From the NCBI GenBank assembly GCA_964390295.1, contig CAYMHR010000001.1, positions 62,001-126,000 of the forward strand: a stretch of 64,000 nt of DNA. The letters run 5' to 3'. Shown one piece after another: positions 35,472 to 44,192 of this stretch. Under the pieces are notes generated by a model that saw only the letters and a program-made list of their open reading frames with translations, was not told the origin of the DNA and did no database searches. Source of the DNA: RGIG3009 sp964390295. GTDB lineage: Bacteria; Bacillota; Clostridia; Oscillospirales; Acutalibacteraceae. Numbering within the stretch: position 1 is the stretch's first letter; the number at the start of each line of letters is the position of its first letter. The translations under genes were made by a program, and so were the position numbers.

Positions 35472-36520
35472 TGCGCCGCCCCCTGTTCAATATACCGCGC
35501 CAACGCCGTCACGGGGATCGTCTCGATTTGCCCCTCTCCGATCGTCGGCACTGTGATCAGCGCCAACGTCTCGTCGGCGCGTTTTTTGTCGGATAAAGCC
35601 GCCTCGTACAACGCCTGCGGTGCCAGATCGCAGCTCGTCGGCAGATCGCGTGCCGCCAGCAACGCCAGCAATCGGCGGCAGTTCTCCGGCGGCATCTGTC
35701 CCCTGGCCACCAGTGCACGCGACAGATACGCCATGCCGATTGCCACGGCGCTTCCGTGCGAAACGGCAAAGCCACTGCACTTTTCCACCGCATGTCCTAC
35801 GGTGTGCCCAAAATTTAACAATTGACGACACCCCACGTCGCGTTCGTCACGTTCCACGATGTCGCGCTTGATCGCCACACAGCGGCAGATCATATCAACG
35901 TCGCTGATCGTCTCCTGCTCCAGCGCCTCAAACAGCACCCGGTCGCGGATCATGCCGTATTTAATAACCTCTGCCATACCATCCGCATAGGTCGCCGGGG
36001 TCAGCGTTTTCAGCACCGCCGGGTCACACAGCACCAGCCACGGCTGATAAAATGCGCCCAACAGATTTTTGCCCTCCGGCAGGTTGATTGCCGTTTTGCC
36101 GCCCACCGAGGAGTCCACGCACGCCAGCAAGGTGGTCGGGATTTGCACGAAGGCGAGGCCGCGCAGATAGGTAGCGGCACAAAAGCCGCCCAAATCGCCC
36201 ACCACACCGCCGCCGAGCGCGATCACCGCGTCACTGCGCGTAAAGCGGTTCTCCGCCAGGCAGGAAACCACCTGCCAATACGTCGTCGCGCTTTTCGAGC
36301 CTTCCCCCGGTGCCACCGTCATCACGTACACTGCGAAACCGCCATGCTCCAGCGATTGTTGCACGCGCTCCCGATACAGCGCACCGACCGTCTCGTCGGT
36401 CAACAACAGTACGCGCTTGCCGCGCAGTACCCCGGCGCACTGCTTTCCAACGTGATCCAGCAAGCCGTCCTCCACCAAAATCTCATAGCTTCGGGAGGCG
36501 TTGACTTTAATCGTTTTCAT
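35468..36520 (-). CDS. aroB: 3-dehydroquinate synthase
   Basis: 350 residues; NAD-dependent conversion of DAHP to 3-dehydroquinate. GGGVVGDLGGFCAATYLRG, QIPTTLLACVDSSVGGKTAI and the metal-binding NFGHTVGHAVE are intact. ATG at 36520 is chosen by homology (MKTIKVNASRSYEI); it overlaps the tyrA 3' end by 14 bp. Confidence 0.98.
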   Translation of the reverse strand: MKTIKVNASRSYEILVEDGLLDHVGKQCAGVLRGKRVLLLTDETVGALYRERVQQSLEHGGFAVYVMTVAPGEGSKSATTYWQVVSCLAENRFTRSDAVIALGGGVVGDLGGFCAATYLRGLAFVQIPTTLLACVDSSVGGKTAINLPEGKNLLGAFYQPWLVLCDPAVLKTLTPATYADGMAEVIKYGMIRDRVLFEALEQETISDVDMICRCVAIKRDIVERDERDVGCRQLLNFGHTVGHAVEKCSGFAVSHGSAVAIGMAYLSRALVARGQMPPENCRRLLALLAARDLPTSCDLAPQALYEAALSDKKRADETLALITVPTIGEGQIETIPVTALARYIEQGAAQ

Positions 36521-37355
36521 GCTGTCCGTCGATCCTTTCCTTTCGTTCGCTGCCATCCTGCAGCAGCACCTGTAGCCGTGTCTCGTCCCACGTCGCCAAC
36601 GCCTCGCGATATTCGGTCAACGAAGCAATCAGGGTGTCGATCTCGCACAGCAGGTTGTCTCGGTTATCCATGAACAGCTCAGTCCACATAGCGGCGTTCA
36701 ATTGCGCCACGCGCGTCAGATCGCGGTAACTCCCCGCCGAAAAGCCGCGATGCACCTGTGCGCTCGGACTTTTGACGTAGGCATTGGACACCACGTGCGC
36801 CAGTTGGGAGGTAAATGCAATCACCTCGTCATGGTGCTCCGGGGTTGTCACCGTCACCGAGCCGAAGCCCAGCGATTTCAAAAAGCCGGTCACACGCTCC
36901 AACAACGCGACGTCGCGCGTGTCTGTCGGCGTTAAAATCATGGACGCCCCCTCATACAAGGTGGCCGTGGCGTACTTCAAGCCCGAATGGTGCAGTCCCG
37001 CCATCGGATGTCCGCCGATAAACGTAAATCCGTTTTGCTCCGCCACAGGGAAGCACGCCTCACAAACGTGCCGCTTCACACCGCCGCAGTCAATCACCAC
37101 CGCACCGGCGGCAAAATCCGCCGCGTGCTCACGCACGTAGTCCACCGTAGCGCCGGGATACGCGGCAAGCAGTACCGTTTCGCACTGCGACAGGTTCTCC
37201 GCCGTCAGCCGCCCGTCGATACAGCCCGTCATCGCGGCGTACTGCGTCACAACCTCGTCAACGTCAGTGCCCAACACCGTATGCGTCGTTTTGGCCTTCA
37301 GCGCCTTTGCCAGCGAGCCGCCGATCAGCCCCAACCCGACAACACCTACCGTCAT
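36507..37355 (-). CDS. tyrA: Prephenate dehydrogenase
   Basis: 282 residues; NAD-dependent oxidative decarboxylation of prephenate to 4-hydroxyphenylpyruvate. The Rossmann start VGVVGLGLIGGSLAKAL, IGGHPMAGLHHSGL (catalytic His) and the helical domain with SQLAHVVSNAY are clear. No ACT domain, so Tyr feedback through such a domain is absent. Overlaps aroF by four bases. Confidence 0.96.
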   Translation of the reverse strand: MTVGVVGLGLIGGSLAKALKAKTTHTVLGTDVDEVVTQYAAMTGCIDGRLTAENLSQCETVLLAAYPGATVDYVREHAADFAAGAVVIDCGGVKRHVCEACFPVAEQNGFTFIGGHPMAGLHHSGLKYATATLYEGASMILTPTDTRDVALLERVTGFLKSLGFGSVTVTTPEHHDEVIAFTSQLAHVVSNAYVKSPSAQVHRGFSAGSYRDLTRVAQLNAAMWTELFMDNRDNLLCEIDTLIASLTEYREALATWDETRLQVLLQDGSERKERIDGQHEND

Positions 37356-38356
37356 AGCTCCAGTGCCTCCCGCACGCGCATGACACCGCGCATCACCTCG
37401 TCAAACTGTGCCGGCGTCAGCGATTGTGCGCCGTCGCACAGCGCCTTGGCCGGGTTATTGTGCACTTCGATCATCAAGCCGTCGGCACCGGCGGCCGCCG
37501 CCGCGAACGCCATCGGCTTCACCAGGCGGCTGATTCCACTGGCATGACTGGGGTCCACCACCACCGGCAAGTGCGACAACTCCTTAAGCATCGGCACCGC
37601 CGACAAATCCAGCGTGTTACGCGTGTAGGTTTCAAACGTCCGCACGCCGCGCTCGCACAAAATGATTTGCTCGTTGCCACCGGCCATGATGTATTCGGCA
37701 CTCATGAGCAGCTCCTTCAGCGTATTCGCCAGACCGCGCTTGAGCAGGATCGGCTTTTTAATGTGACCCAGCTCCTTGAGAAGCTCAAAGTTCTGCATAT
37801 TGCGCGCGCCTACCTGAATCAAATCCACATCCTCGAACAACGGCAGGTGGTTGGCGTTCATAATTTCGGTCACGATCGGCATACCCGTCACGCGCTTGGC
37901 CTCTTTCAGAAGCTCCAGCCCGTCGGCCTGTAAGCCCTGAAAGTCGTAGGGCGACGTGCGCGGCTTAAATGCGCCGCCGCGAAGCAGAGTCGCGCCGGAC
38001 TCCTTCACCTTGGCGGCAACCTCCAAAATCTGGTCGTGCGACTCCACCGAGCAAGGCCCGGCAATCACGGCAAAATTGCCGTCACCGATCTTCACGCCGC
38101 TCACGTCCACCACCGTATTGTCGGGGTGGAATTTTCGATTGGCGTTTTTGAACGGCTCGGAAATCCGCATCACGCTTTCCACGATCTCCAGGTTGCTCAA
38201 CAGCTCCACGTCCACACTGGTAGTATCGCCAACCAGCCCCAGAACCGTGTTATATTCGCCCTTGGAAATATGCACACGCACCTTCTGCATTTCCAGCCAT
38301 GCAATCAGGTTTTCGATTTGGTCGTCGGTCACGCCCGGCTTAATCACTGCGATCAT
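37352..38356 (-). CDS. aroF: DAHP synthase, type I-beta with N-terminal regulatory domain
   Basis: 334 residues; condenses PEP and erythrose-4-phosphate, the committed step. Residues 1-70 are a ferredoxin-like/ACT-like domain (KVRVHISKGEYNTVLGLVGD) as in Thermotoga-type enzymes, expected to bind Tyr or Phe. The KDO8PS-like barrel follows with AGPCSVESHDQ, GAFKPRTSPYDFQG, QVGARNMQNFELL and VVDPSHASG. First structural gene of the operon, behind the attenuator. Confidence 0.97.
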   Translation of the reverse strand: MIAVIKPGVTDDQIENLIAWLEMQKVRVHISKGEYNTVLGLVGDTTSVDVELLSNLEIVESVMRISEPFKNANRKFHPDNTVVDVSGVKIGDGNFAVIAGPCSVESHDQILEVAAKVKESGATLLRGGAFKPRTSPYDFQGLQADGLELLKEAKRVTGMPIVTEIMNANHLPLFEDVDLIQVGARNMQNFELLKELGHIKKPILLKRGLANTLKELLMSAEYIMAGGNEQIILCERGVRTFETYTRNTLDLSAVPMLKELSHLPVVVDPSHASGISRLVKPMAFAAAAAGADGLMIEVHNNPAKALCDGAQSLTPAQFDEVMRGVMRVREALEL

Positions 38357-38370
38357 GTCTCATTCCTCCA

Positions 38371-38403
38371 AAATTAAAAGGCCCACAGCTTTCACTGTGG
38401 GCC
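38371..38403 (-). terminator. Attenuator terminator of the aromatic operon
   Basis: GGCCCACAG (38395-38403) pairs with CTGTGGGCC (38380-38388) around a six-base loop, followed by TTTTAATTTT on the minus strand. It lies between the leader peptide and aroF. Its 5' arm is also complementary to the sequence at 38441-38455, giving an alternative antiterminator. Confidence 0.92.
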
Positions 38404-38506
38404 TGAATGACAGGTTCAAGGGGGTGTTCCCTTTCATTTACCGACAGCAGAAAGCACTCTTGCTCTTGTTAAAAAAGCAAAAGTAAAAGTAAGCGTAATC
38501 TGCTGT
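38388..38506 (-). promoter_or_regulatory. Mutually exclusive leader hairpins (1:2, 2:3) of the aro attenuator
   Basis: Segment 1 (38499-38506, ACAGCAGA) pairs perfectly with TCTGCTGT in segment 2 (38441-38455, GCTTTCTGCTGTCGG). Segment 2 can instead pair with segment 3 (38388-38401, CCCACAGTGAAAGC): six bp GCTTTC/GAAAGC, then CTGT/ACAG, then GG/CC. Segment 3 is the 5' side of the terminator. A ribosome stalled on the aromatic codons just after segment 1 would cover it, freeing segment 2 to block the terminator. Confidence 0.85.
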
Positions 38507-38524
38507 AAAGGTATGTACGTTCAT
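38438..38524 (-). CDS. Phe/Tyr-rich leader peptide of the aromatic operon
   Basis: 28-residue ORF, MNVHTFTADYAYFYFCFFNK followed by eight more residues and TAA. Six Phe and three Tyr, with seven aromatic residues in positions 10-18. It starts about 25 bp after the predicted transcription start, with a weak AGGTG ribosome site. The aromatic codon run lies immediately after leader segment 1 and the peptide ends in segment 2, the classical geometry for sensing charged tRNA-Phe and tRNA-Tyr by ribosome stalling. Confidence 0.88.
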   Translation of the reverse strand: MNVHTFTADYAYFYFCFFNKSKSAFCCR

Positions 38525-38554
38525 AAGAAACACCTAACCGTTCGAATTAACCTA

Positions 38555-38583
38555 ACTATAGCACAGGATTTTACGCTTGTCAA
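38555..38583 (-). promoter_or_regulatory. Promoter of the aromatic amino acid operon
   Basis: TTGACA (38578-38583), 17 bp, TATAGT (38555-38560) on the minus strand, ending eight bases from the stop of the preceding cinA-fusion gene. Confidence 0.88.
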
Positions 38584-38591
38584 CCACAAAT

Positions 38592-41500
38592 TTACCAGAT
38601 CGGCATAACAATTTTGTGATCCGACGTATCCGTCACCGAATAGTAGTGCGTGAGAATCTGCACGTAGCTCCAGCCTTCCTCGTTGGCGTAGCCCACCGCG
38701 CCCATCTGACTGAGTCCCACGCCGTGGCCCCAGCCTTGCGTGGTAATCGACACCGTATCGGTGGCGGCATCATAAGTCACGCGGAAAGCGTGTGAGCGCA
38801 AGCCCAACGCTTGGCGGATATTATACCCGGTAATCGGTTTTTTGTTGCCGCGATCGTCCACGTAATAGAAATTGGTGTAAAACACGTAGTTCCAAGCATC
38901 GCCGGTGCCCGCCGTGCCGTCGCCGTCATACGACAGCACGCGCAACGGTGCTTCGCCGTCCGCCGTGGTAAACTGATCTTCCGGCACAGTGTACCTGCTG
39001 AGCTTATCCGTCACGTTCTTCTTCATCCACGCGCGCACCTGATCGTACAGCTCTGTACGGGTCAGCGTCACCGTTTCTTCAAAATGTCCCATACCGCCGT
39101 ATTTGGCGTAGCTGGCGGCATTGTCATACTTGCTTTCCACCGACTGCGCATACGCCAGTATTCCCTGATACACCTTGTTACTGGAGGCGGTATTGCCGCC
39201 CGATGCGGAGTAATACGTCGTGGAGCAGAACTGCATTTCCAGCGACGACTTGGACAGGTCTAACAGTTTTACGCCCAACACCTGACCCACCGCGTCGTAA
39301 ATCTTCTTATCCGTCGCGGAATTTTTAATATCAATGGCCTTCAAGCTACAGGCGTACGGCTTTCCGTTGTTGGTGGCGTTGTACCACAGCACGTAGGTAT
39401 AGGAGGCCACCGCCTGCGCCTTTTGCGCCTCGGTGGATTTCACCATCGTAGAGGTCGAGCCAAGCTCCGTTTTCACCAATTGCGCCAGCAGGCGTTGCAG
39501 CTCTTCCTTGGTGGTGGGATACACGGTACCGTCGTCCTTTTTCAGGTCGTCGGTCGTGTTGGTGCTGTTTTTCAGCACAAAGTGGCTCATCACCTCATAC
39601 TCTGACTTCGTCCCCGTGCCGTTGTCCTTGTCCTCATCGGCAGGGCGCGTCACTGTCGGGCGCTGTGTCGTGGTGGTGCTGGAGGCGGTCGGCTTCTTCG
39701 TGGTCGTGGTCGTCGGCTTTTTGGTCGCGGTTGACGCGGTCTCCGTCGTGGTTTCCTCCGAATCCGGCGTCATCTGCCACGCCGACGGCATGATAACCGT
39801 CTTGTTGATATGTGCCTTATCGAGATTGTTTTCCTTATCCTCGTTGGCACGCACACGACGCGCCGCCACTACAATGCGCGCATCGCTGAAGCTGTAATTG
39901 ATCGACGTGGTCAGCAGCAGCAGGTCGTCGCCTTTCTGAATATCCACCGGCGTATCAAACAGCGAATGCTGGCGCAGCTCCGCCACAAATGTTAAGAAAT
40001 CCTCCTCACTGTCAAAGCTCGCCCGCGTATAATCAAACGCGCTCTCCGATTCGTCATTGTCCTGCACCAGCACGACGGCAAACACTTTGTAGCTGTTTTC
40101 GCGGTACAGCGTGCTGAAGCCCACCGTGGCATGCTCCTTTAGATAAGTCAACTCGGTGTATCCCGCCAGATCGGAAAACATATTTCCGTCTTGGGTGTTG
40201 TTGCCGCTAATCACCAGCGAGCGGTTGGTACTCTGCACCGAAATAACGGTGCCCACCGGCAAATGCAACGTGCCGAACACCGAGGTCTCCTCGTAAAAGC
40301 TCCGCCCGACATAGTAGCCATCGGACGGCTCCACCACCACCGGATGGTTAACGTCGGTACCCGGCACCTTCAGCCAGCCGCGCACGTCGTCGTTAATACT
40401 GTACAAGCCGGCAAACTGTGACAGCGTCCCGTCGGGCGGTGTCGTCACCGTCTGCGTGCCGTCGGACAAGCCCTTCCAGTCGGCACCCAGACCGTATATT
40501 TCCTGCAATCCGCTGGTTTCTTGCGCGTGCTGATACGGCACCAAAAACTTTGTATACGCCAAAAACACCAGCGCCACTGCCAGAACCATCAGCAATGCCA
40601 GCCATACCCAGCGCCATTTTTTCAAATTTGGTACCGCCTTGCGCGGTGTCGGTGCTTCCGGGCTCGACACCCTGCTCAACAACTGCCCTCCGGCCATCAC
40701 GCCGGGGTATACCTCCAAATACCGACGCGCCATATCCAACGCGTACAACGTCGCGGCGTTTCGCACCTGCTCGCGGTCCTTAATCTCACCACCGGCAAAA
40801 ATACGCTTAACCCACACGCGACGATCGTCCGCCAGCGCGACATACACCGTGCCGACCTCTTTGCCCTCACTGGGGTCCGGTCCGGCCACACCGGTAATGC
40901 CGATACCGATATCGGCATCGCCCACACGCCGCGCACCACGTGCCATGGCGGCGGCAACGTCCGGCGATACGGTTCCCTGCGCCTCCAGCAACGCCTCCGG
41001 CACGCCCAACACCTGGTGCTTGATTTCGGCAGAGTAAGCAGACACACCGCACTCAAACACTTGAGACGCTCCCGGAATTTCGGTCAATTTTCCCGACAGC
41101 AATCCCGCCGTGCAGGACTCCGCCGTTGCGATTTTCACGTCGCGCTTTTTCAGCAGCTCCACCACGGTTCTTGCCAAGCCGCCGGTATCCACGCCGTAAA
41201 CCGCCACGCCCAGGCGATCGCGGATTTCCTGAATTACCGGGCGGCACAGCTCATCGGCGGCCTCCTCGCTTTCCGCCTTAGCGGTCACGCGTAGCAAAAC
41301 CTCGCCGTCCTTGGCATAGGGTGCCAGCGTCGGATTGTCATTTTCCATCAGATCGTGCAAGTGCTCGTCTACCGCGGATTCGGGAATTCCAAACACACCT
41401 ACCGTGTGTGATCGAATGGTCACGCCGGAAAACCGTTGTAAATACGGTGCCGCATAAGTCAGAAACATCGGCATCAGCTCGCGCGGCGGTCCCGGCAACA

Positions 41501-41942
41501 GAATCACACATTTTCCTTGCCATTCCACGGCACAGCCGGGTGCCGTACCGTGATCGTTTTGAAACACGGTACAGCCCTCCGGAAGCATCGCTTGCTTGCG
41601 GTTGTTTTCCGTATACTCCTTGCCGGCACGCTCAAAGTAGTCCCGGATGCGAGTGTTGATCTCCTCGTGAAACACCAGTGGAAGCTCCAACACTTTGGCC
41701 ACCGTTTCGCGCGTCAGATCATCCTCCGTCGGCCCAAGACCGCCCGTTAAAATCACCAGATCGCACCGCGACAGGGCAAGTATCAGCGCGCTTTCCAGCC
41801 GCTCGCCGTTGTCGCCTACCGTAGACTGATATAACGTATTGATACCGTATGCCGCCAGCTCACGGGACAAAAACTGACTGTTGGAGTTCAGAATATCCCC
41901 CAGCAACAGTTCCGTGCCGACGGTCAGTATTTCTGCGTTCAT
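38592..41942 (-). CDS. CinA-transmembrane-pseudosortase-SpoIID fusion protein
   Basis: 1,116 residues in one frame. 1-170: MoaB-like CinA domain (GTELLLGDILNSNS, TGGLGPTEDD). 255-415: CinA C-terminal/PncC NMN deamidase domain (AESCTAGLLSG, GITGVAGPD). 445-463: one transmembrane helix (WVWLALLMVLAVALVFLAY). 515-700: class B sortase-like fold in which the catalytic His is Asn581 (SGNN instead of YGHN) and the catalytic Cys is Ser680 (TTSI instead of STCS); the Arg (689) remains. 728-768: Thr/Lys-rich linker. 780-1116: SpoIID/LytB domain with GWGHGVGLSQMGA and ILTHYY. Topology would put CinA inside and the rest outside. ATG 41942 follows AAAGGTGG. Downstream of thiI. The composition is unusual; internal initiation of a separate sortase-SpoIID protein near 40700 is possible but no good ribosome site is seen. 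Confidence 0.88.
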   Translation of the reverse strand: MNAEILTVGTELLLGDILNSNSQFLSRELAAYGINTLYQSTVGDNGERLESALILALSRCDLVILTGGLGPTEDDLTRETVAKVLELPLVFHEEINTRIRDYFERAGKEYTENNRKQAMLPEGCTVFQNDHGTAPGCAVEWQGKCVILLPGPPRELMPMFLTYAAPYLQRFSGVTIRSHTVGVFGIPESAVDEHLHDLMENDNPTLAPYAKDGEVLLRVTAKAESEEAADELCRPVIQEIRDRLGVAVYGVDTGGLARTVVELLKKRDVKIATAESCTAGLLSGKLTEIPGASQVFECGVSAYSAEIKHQVLGVPEALLEAQGTVSPDVAAAMARGARRVGDADIGIGITGVAGPDPSEGKEVGTVYVALADDRRVWVKRIFAGGEIKDREQVRNAATLYALDMARRYLEVYPGVMAGGQLLSRVSSPEAPTPRKAVPNLKKWRWVWLALLMVLAVALVFLAYTKFLVPYQHAQETSGLQEIYGLGADWKGLSDGTQTVTTPPDGTLSQFAGLYSINDDVRGWLKVPGTDVNHPVVVEPSDGYYVGRSFYEETSVFGTLHLPVGTVISVQSTNRSLVISGNNTQDGNMFSDLAGYTELTYLKEHATVGFSTLYRENSYKVFAVVLVQDNDESESAFDYTRASFDSEEDFLTFVAELRQHSLFDTPVDIQKGDDLLLLTTSINYSFSDARIVVAARRVRANEDKENNLDKAHINKTVIMPSAWQMTPDSEETTTETASTATKKPTTTTTKKPTASSTTTTQRPTVTRPADEDKDNGTGTKSEYEVMSHFVLKNSTNTTDDLKKDDGTVYPTTKEELQRLLAQLVKTELGSTSTMVKSTEAQKAQAVASYTYVLWYNATNNGKPYACSLKAIDIKNSATDKKIYDAVGQVLGVKLLDLSKSSLEMQFCSTTYYSASGGNTASSNKVYQGILAYAQSVESKYDNAASYAKYGGMGHFEETVTLTRTELYDQVRAWMKKNVTDKLSRYTVPEDQFTTADGEAPLRVLSYDGDGTAGTGDAWNYVFYTNFYYVDDRGNKKPITGYNIRQALGLRSHAFRVTYDAATDTVSITTQGWGHGVGLSQMGAVGYANEEGWSYVQILTHYYSVTDTSDHKIVMPIW

Positions 41943-41973
41943 AAATTTGCCACCTTTGTGTGAATCGTTCGGG

Positions 41974-43143
41974 TCACAGACGCTCCGTGCGTACACCAGC
42001 AATCGCTTCTGCAATCAGCTCTTCCACCGGCAACGCCTGCTCCGCCTGCTCCAGCTCCGTCACTCGCGGCCGCGTGCGCGGATGGCGCGGCGTAAACACC
42101 GTACAGCAATCCTCATACGGCTGAATCGACGTTTCAAACGTACCGATGCGCCGTGCAATCGCAATGATTTCTTCTTTATCCATGCCGATCACCGGGCGAA
42201 ACACCGGCATCGTTGCCACCGCATCGGTGCATTGCAACGCTCCGATGGTCTGGCTGGCAACCTGTCCGACGCTTTCACCGGTAATCAAGGCACCACAGCC
42301 TTCCCGTTCGGCAATGCGCGTTGCAATCCGCATCATAAAGCGGCGCATTACCAGCGTGAACAGCTCTTCGGGGCAGTGCCGCCCGATTTCCTCCTGAATG
42401 TGGGTAAAGGGGACGATATGCAACGTCGTACTACCGGCATACTCACCCACCTGCTGCAACAGTGACTTGACCTTTAGTTCCGCACGCTCGCTGGTATAGG
42501 GTGGCGAGGCAAAGTGCACCGCCGTCAGCTCGATGCCACGCTTGGCCATCATGTACGCCGCCACCGGCGAATCGATACCGCCGGACAACAGAATTGCCGC
42601 CTTGCCGCCGGTGCCCACCGGCATACCGCCGGCGCCCGACAGCTGTGGTCCGTGAACATAGGCGCCGAAATCGCGCACCTCCACCCATACTCTGACCTCC
42701 GGCTCGCGCACGTCTACCGTCAGATGCGGATACCGCTCCAGCAAATACGCCCCCACTTCGGCGCACAACTCCGGTGAAGTCAGCGGAAATCGCTTGTCAG
42801 CGCGCTTGGCCTCCACCTTAAAGGTTCGAGCCTGACGAAGCGCCGACTCCAAATACGCGGCCGCCGCCTCCTGGATGACCGACAGCTCCTTCGGCACCAC
42901 ACAGGCGCGTGAAAACGCCGAAATGCCAAACACCCGGCTCACACGCTCGCTGACCTCGTCCCAGTCCACCGTTTCGTCCTGCGGCTCAATATAAATGGTC
43001 GACTGTGCCTTCCGCAGGGAAAACGCCCCCAGCGGCTTCAGCCGCCAGCGCAGATTTTTGAGAAGAACCTCCTCAAACGTACTGCGGTTCAGCCCCTTCA
43101 GCGCCAGCTCGCCGTTTTTAATCAGGATAACTTCCTTTGCCAT
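41974..43143 (-). CDS. thiI: tRNA 4-thiouridine/thiazole sulfurtransferase ThiI
   Basis: 389 residues: N-terminal ferredoxin-like and THUMP domains (to about 165) and a PP-loop ATPase with LLSGGIDSPVAAYM. There is no C-terminal rhodanese domain, as in Bacillus ThiI, so sulfur must come directly from a dedicated desulfurase. A NifS-like desulfurase is the first gene of this cluster, consistent with that. It makes s4U8 in tRNA and may serve thiamine thiazole synthesis. 20 bp after srtB. Confidence 0.95.
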   Translation of the reverse strand: MAKEVILIKNGELALKGLNRSTFEEVLLKNLRWRLKPLGAFSLRKAQSTIYIEPQDETVDWDEVSERVSRVFGISAFSRACVVPKELSVIQEAAAAYLESALRQARTFKVEAKRADKRFPLTSPELCAEVGAYLLERYPHLTVDVREPEVRVWVEVRDFGAYVHGPQLSGAGGMPVGTGGKAAILLSGGIDSPVAAYMMAKRGIELTAVHFASPPYTSERAELKVKSLLQQVGEYAGSTTLHIVPFTHIQEEIGRHCPEELFTLVMRRFMMRIATRIAEREGCGALITGESVGQVASQTIGALQCTDAVATMPVFRPVIGMDKEEIIAIARRIGTFETSIQPYEDCCTVFTPRHPRTRPRVTELEQAEQALPVEELIAEAIAGVRTERL

Positions 43144-43163
43144 GCTTTTGCTCCTTTTTCAGA

Positions 43164-44192
43164 TCAGCGGTATTGCTCCGGCAGATCCAGCTCCTTGTTC
43201 ACGTACCAGTCGCGCGGCATCAGCACCTCCGCATTGACCGTCGTTTTCGACGAATCCGCCGCGGCGTCCTCACCGTCACGCAACCGCCGTGCCACAATCA
43301 CAGTACGTCCGTTTTTCAGCGTGGTATCACGTTTGTTACTGCACGTGGACAGTGTCAACAACTGATCCTCGGTCGTCACATCCACGTCCCCGAAGGTATA
43401 CAGCGACCGTTCCCGAATTCCATCGATAAACGCGGAAAACTGCGTGTCGGTGGCAAACTCGGTACGAATATAATTGAAGGCATCGGCTCCGGTGGCATCG
43501 GCATCAACGACCATCACGGCAAACACCTTATACGTCACCTTTTCGCCGTAGGCCGTATCCAGCGTCAGCGTTTCCAAACGCCGCGCACGCTCCGCGTTTT
43601 GCGAAACCAGCAAATTGAACTTGGAAAACATCAGTCCGCTTTTCAAATTGTGCCCGTAAACGATCAGGTTGCGCTCCTCGTCGAAACGGGTCAGGTCGTT
43701 ACGGTAATCGAAAAACAGCGTCCCGGCCTTATCGTGATCACCCAAAAAATCCCGATCCAGATAATAGTCGTTGTCCGTCGCCTGCACCACCGGATTGTCC
43801 ACCGTACCCTCGAACAGGTCGTCCGACCCCGTCGTCTTAAACGTGAGCCACGCGGCGACGTCCGTGTTGTGCGCGTACAGTGCCTTAAAATTCTCCTTCA
43901 ACCCCTCCGGATAGGTGATATTCTCCGGCAAATCGTCTACGTCTAAGCCGTCCGTCTCGCCGCGCACGTACAGGTCACGTAAAGAACCGATCACCTCCTG
44001 CGTGTGCCGCGGCTGTAAATACAGCTCACTCATCAGGTAATACCCGGAGCACAAAAACACCGCCAAAGCCGTCAAAAACGCAATTTTCCGCATCCATTCA
44101 CGACGATCGTCGCCGCGAAGCGGAATAACCGCGCGCAAGCCGCGCAGAAAACCGCGTCCAATCGACCTGCCTAACCGCTTGATCCGTTCCAT
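43164..44192 (-). CDS. Class B sortase, intact
   Basis: 342 residues with N-terminal basic segment, membrane helix at 37-55 and extracellular sortase domain. Catalytic residues are all present: His181 in VYGHN, Cys284 in STCS and Arg296 in NGRTVIVARR. It cleaves a sorting motif and joins the protein to peptidoglycan or pilin. ATG overlaps the desulfurase stop by one base. Candidate partners here are the LPDTG protein at 9.5 kb and unseen substrates; sortase B does not usually use LPXTG, so the pairing is not assumed. Confidence 0.92.
   Translation of the reverse strand: MERIKRLGRSIGRGFLRGLRAVIPLRGDDRREWMRKIAFLTALAVFLCSGYYLMSELYLQPRHTQEVIGSLRDLYVRGETDGLDVDDLPENITYPEGLKENFKALYAHNTDVAAWLTFKTTGSDDLFEGTVDNPVVQATDNDYYLDRDFLGDHDKAGTLFFDYRNDLTRFDEERNLIVYGHNLKSGLMFSKFNLLVSQNAERARRLETLTLDTAYGEKVTYKVFAVMVVDADATGADAFNYIRTEFATDTQFSAFIDGIRERSLYTFGDVDVTTEDQLLTLSTCSNKRDTTLKNGRTVIVARRLRDGEDAAADSSKTTVNAEVLMPRDWYVNKELDLPEQYR

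Noticed and set aside
40690..40705. Internal ATG that could start a separate sortase-SpoIID protein within the CinA fusion
   Set aside because: The nearest GAGG is about 14 bases away and no stop separates the parts; the single fused frame is the simpler reading.
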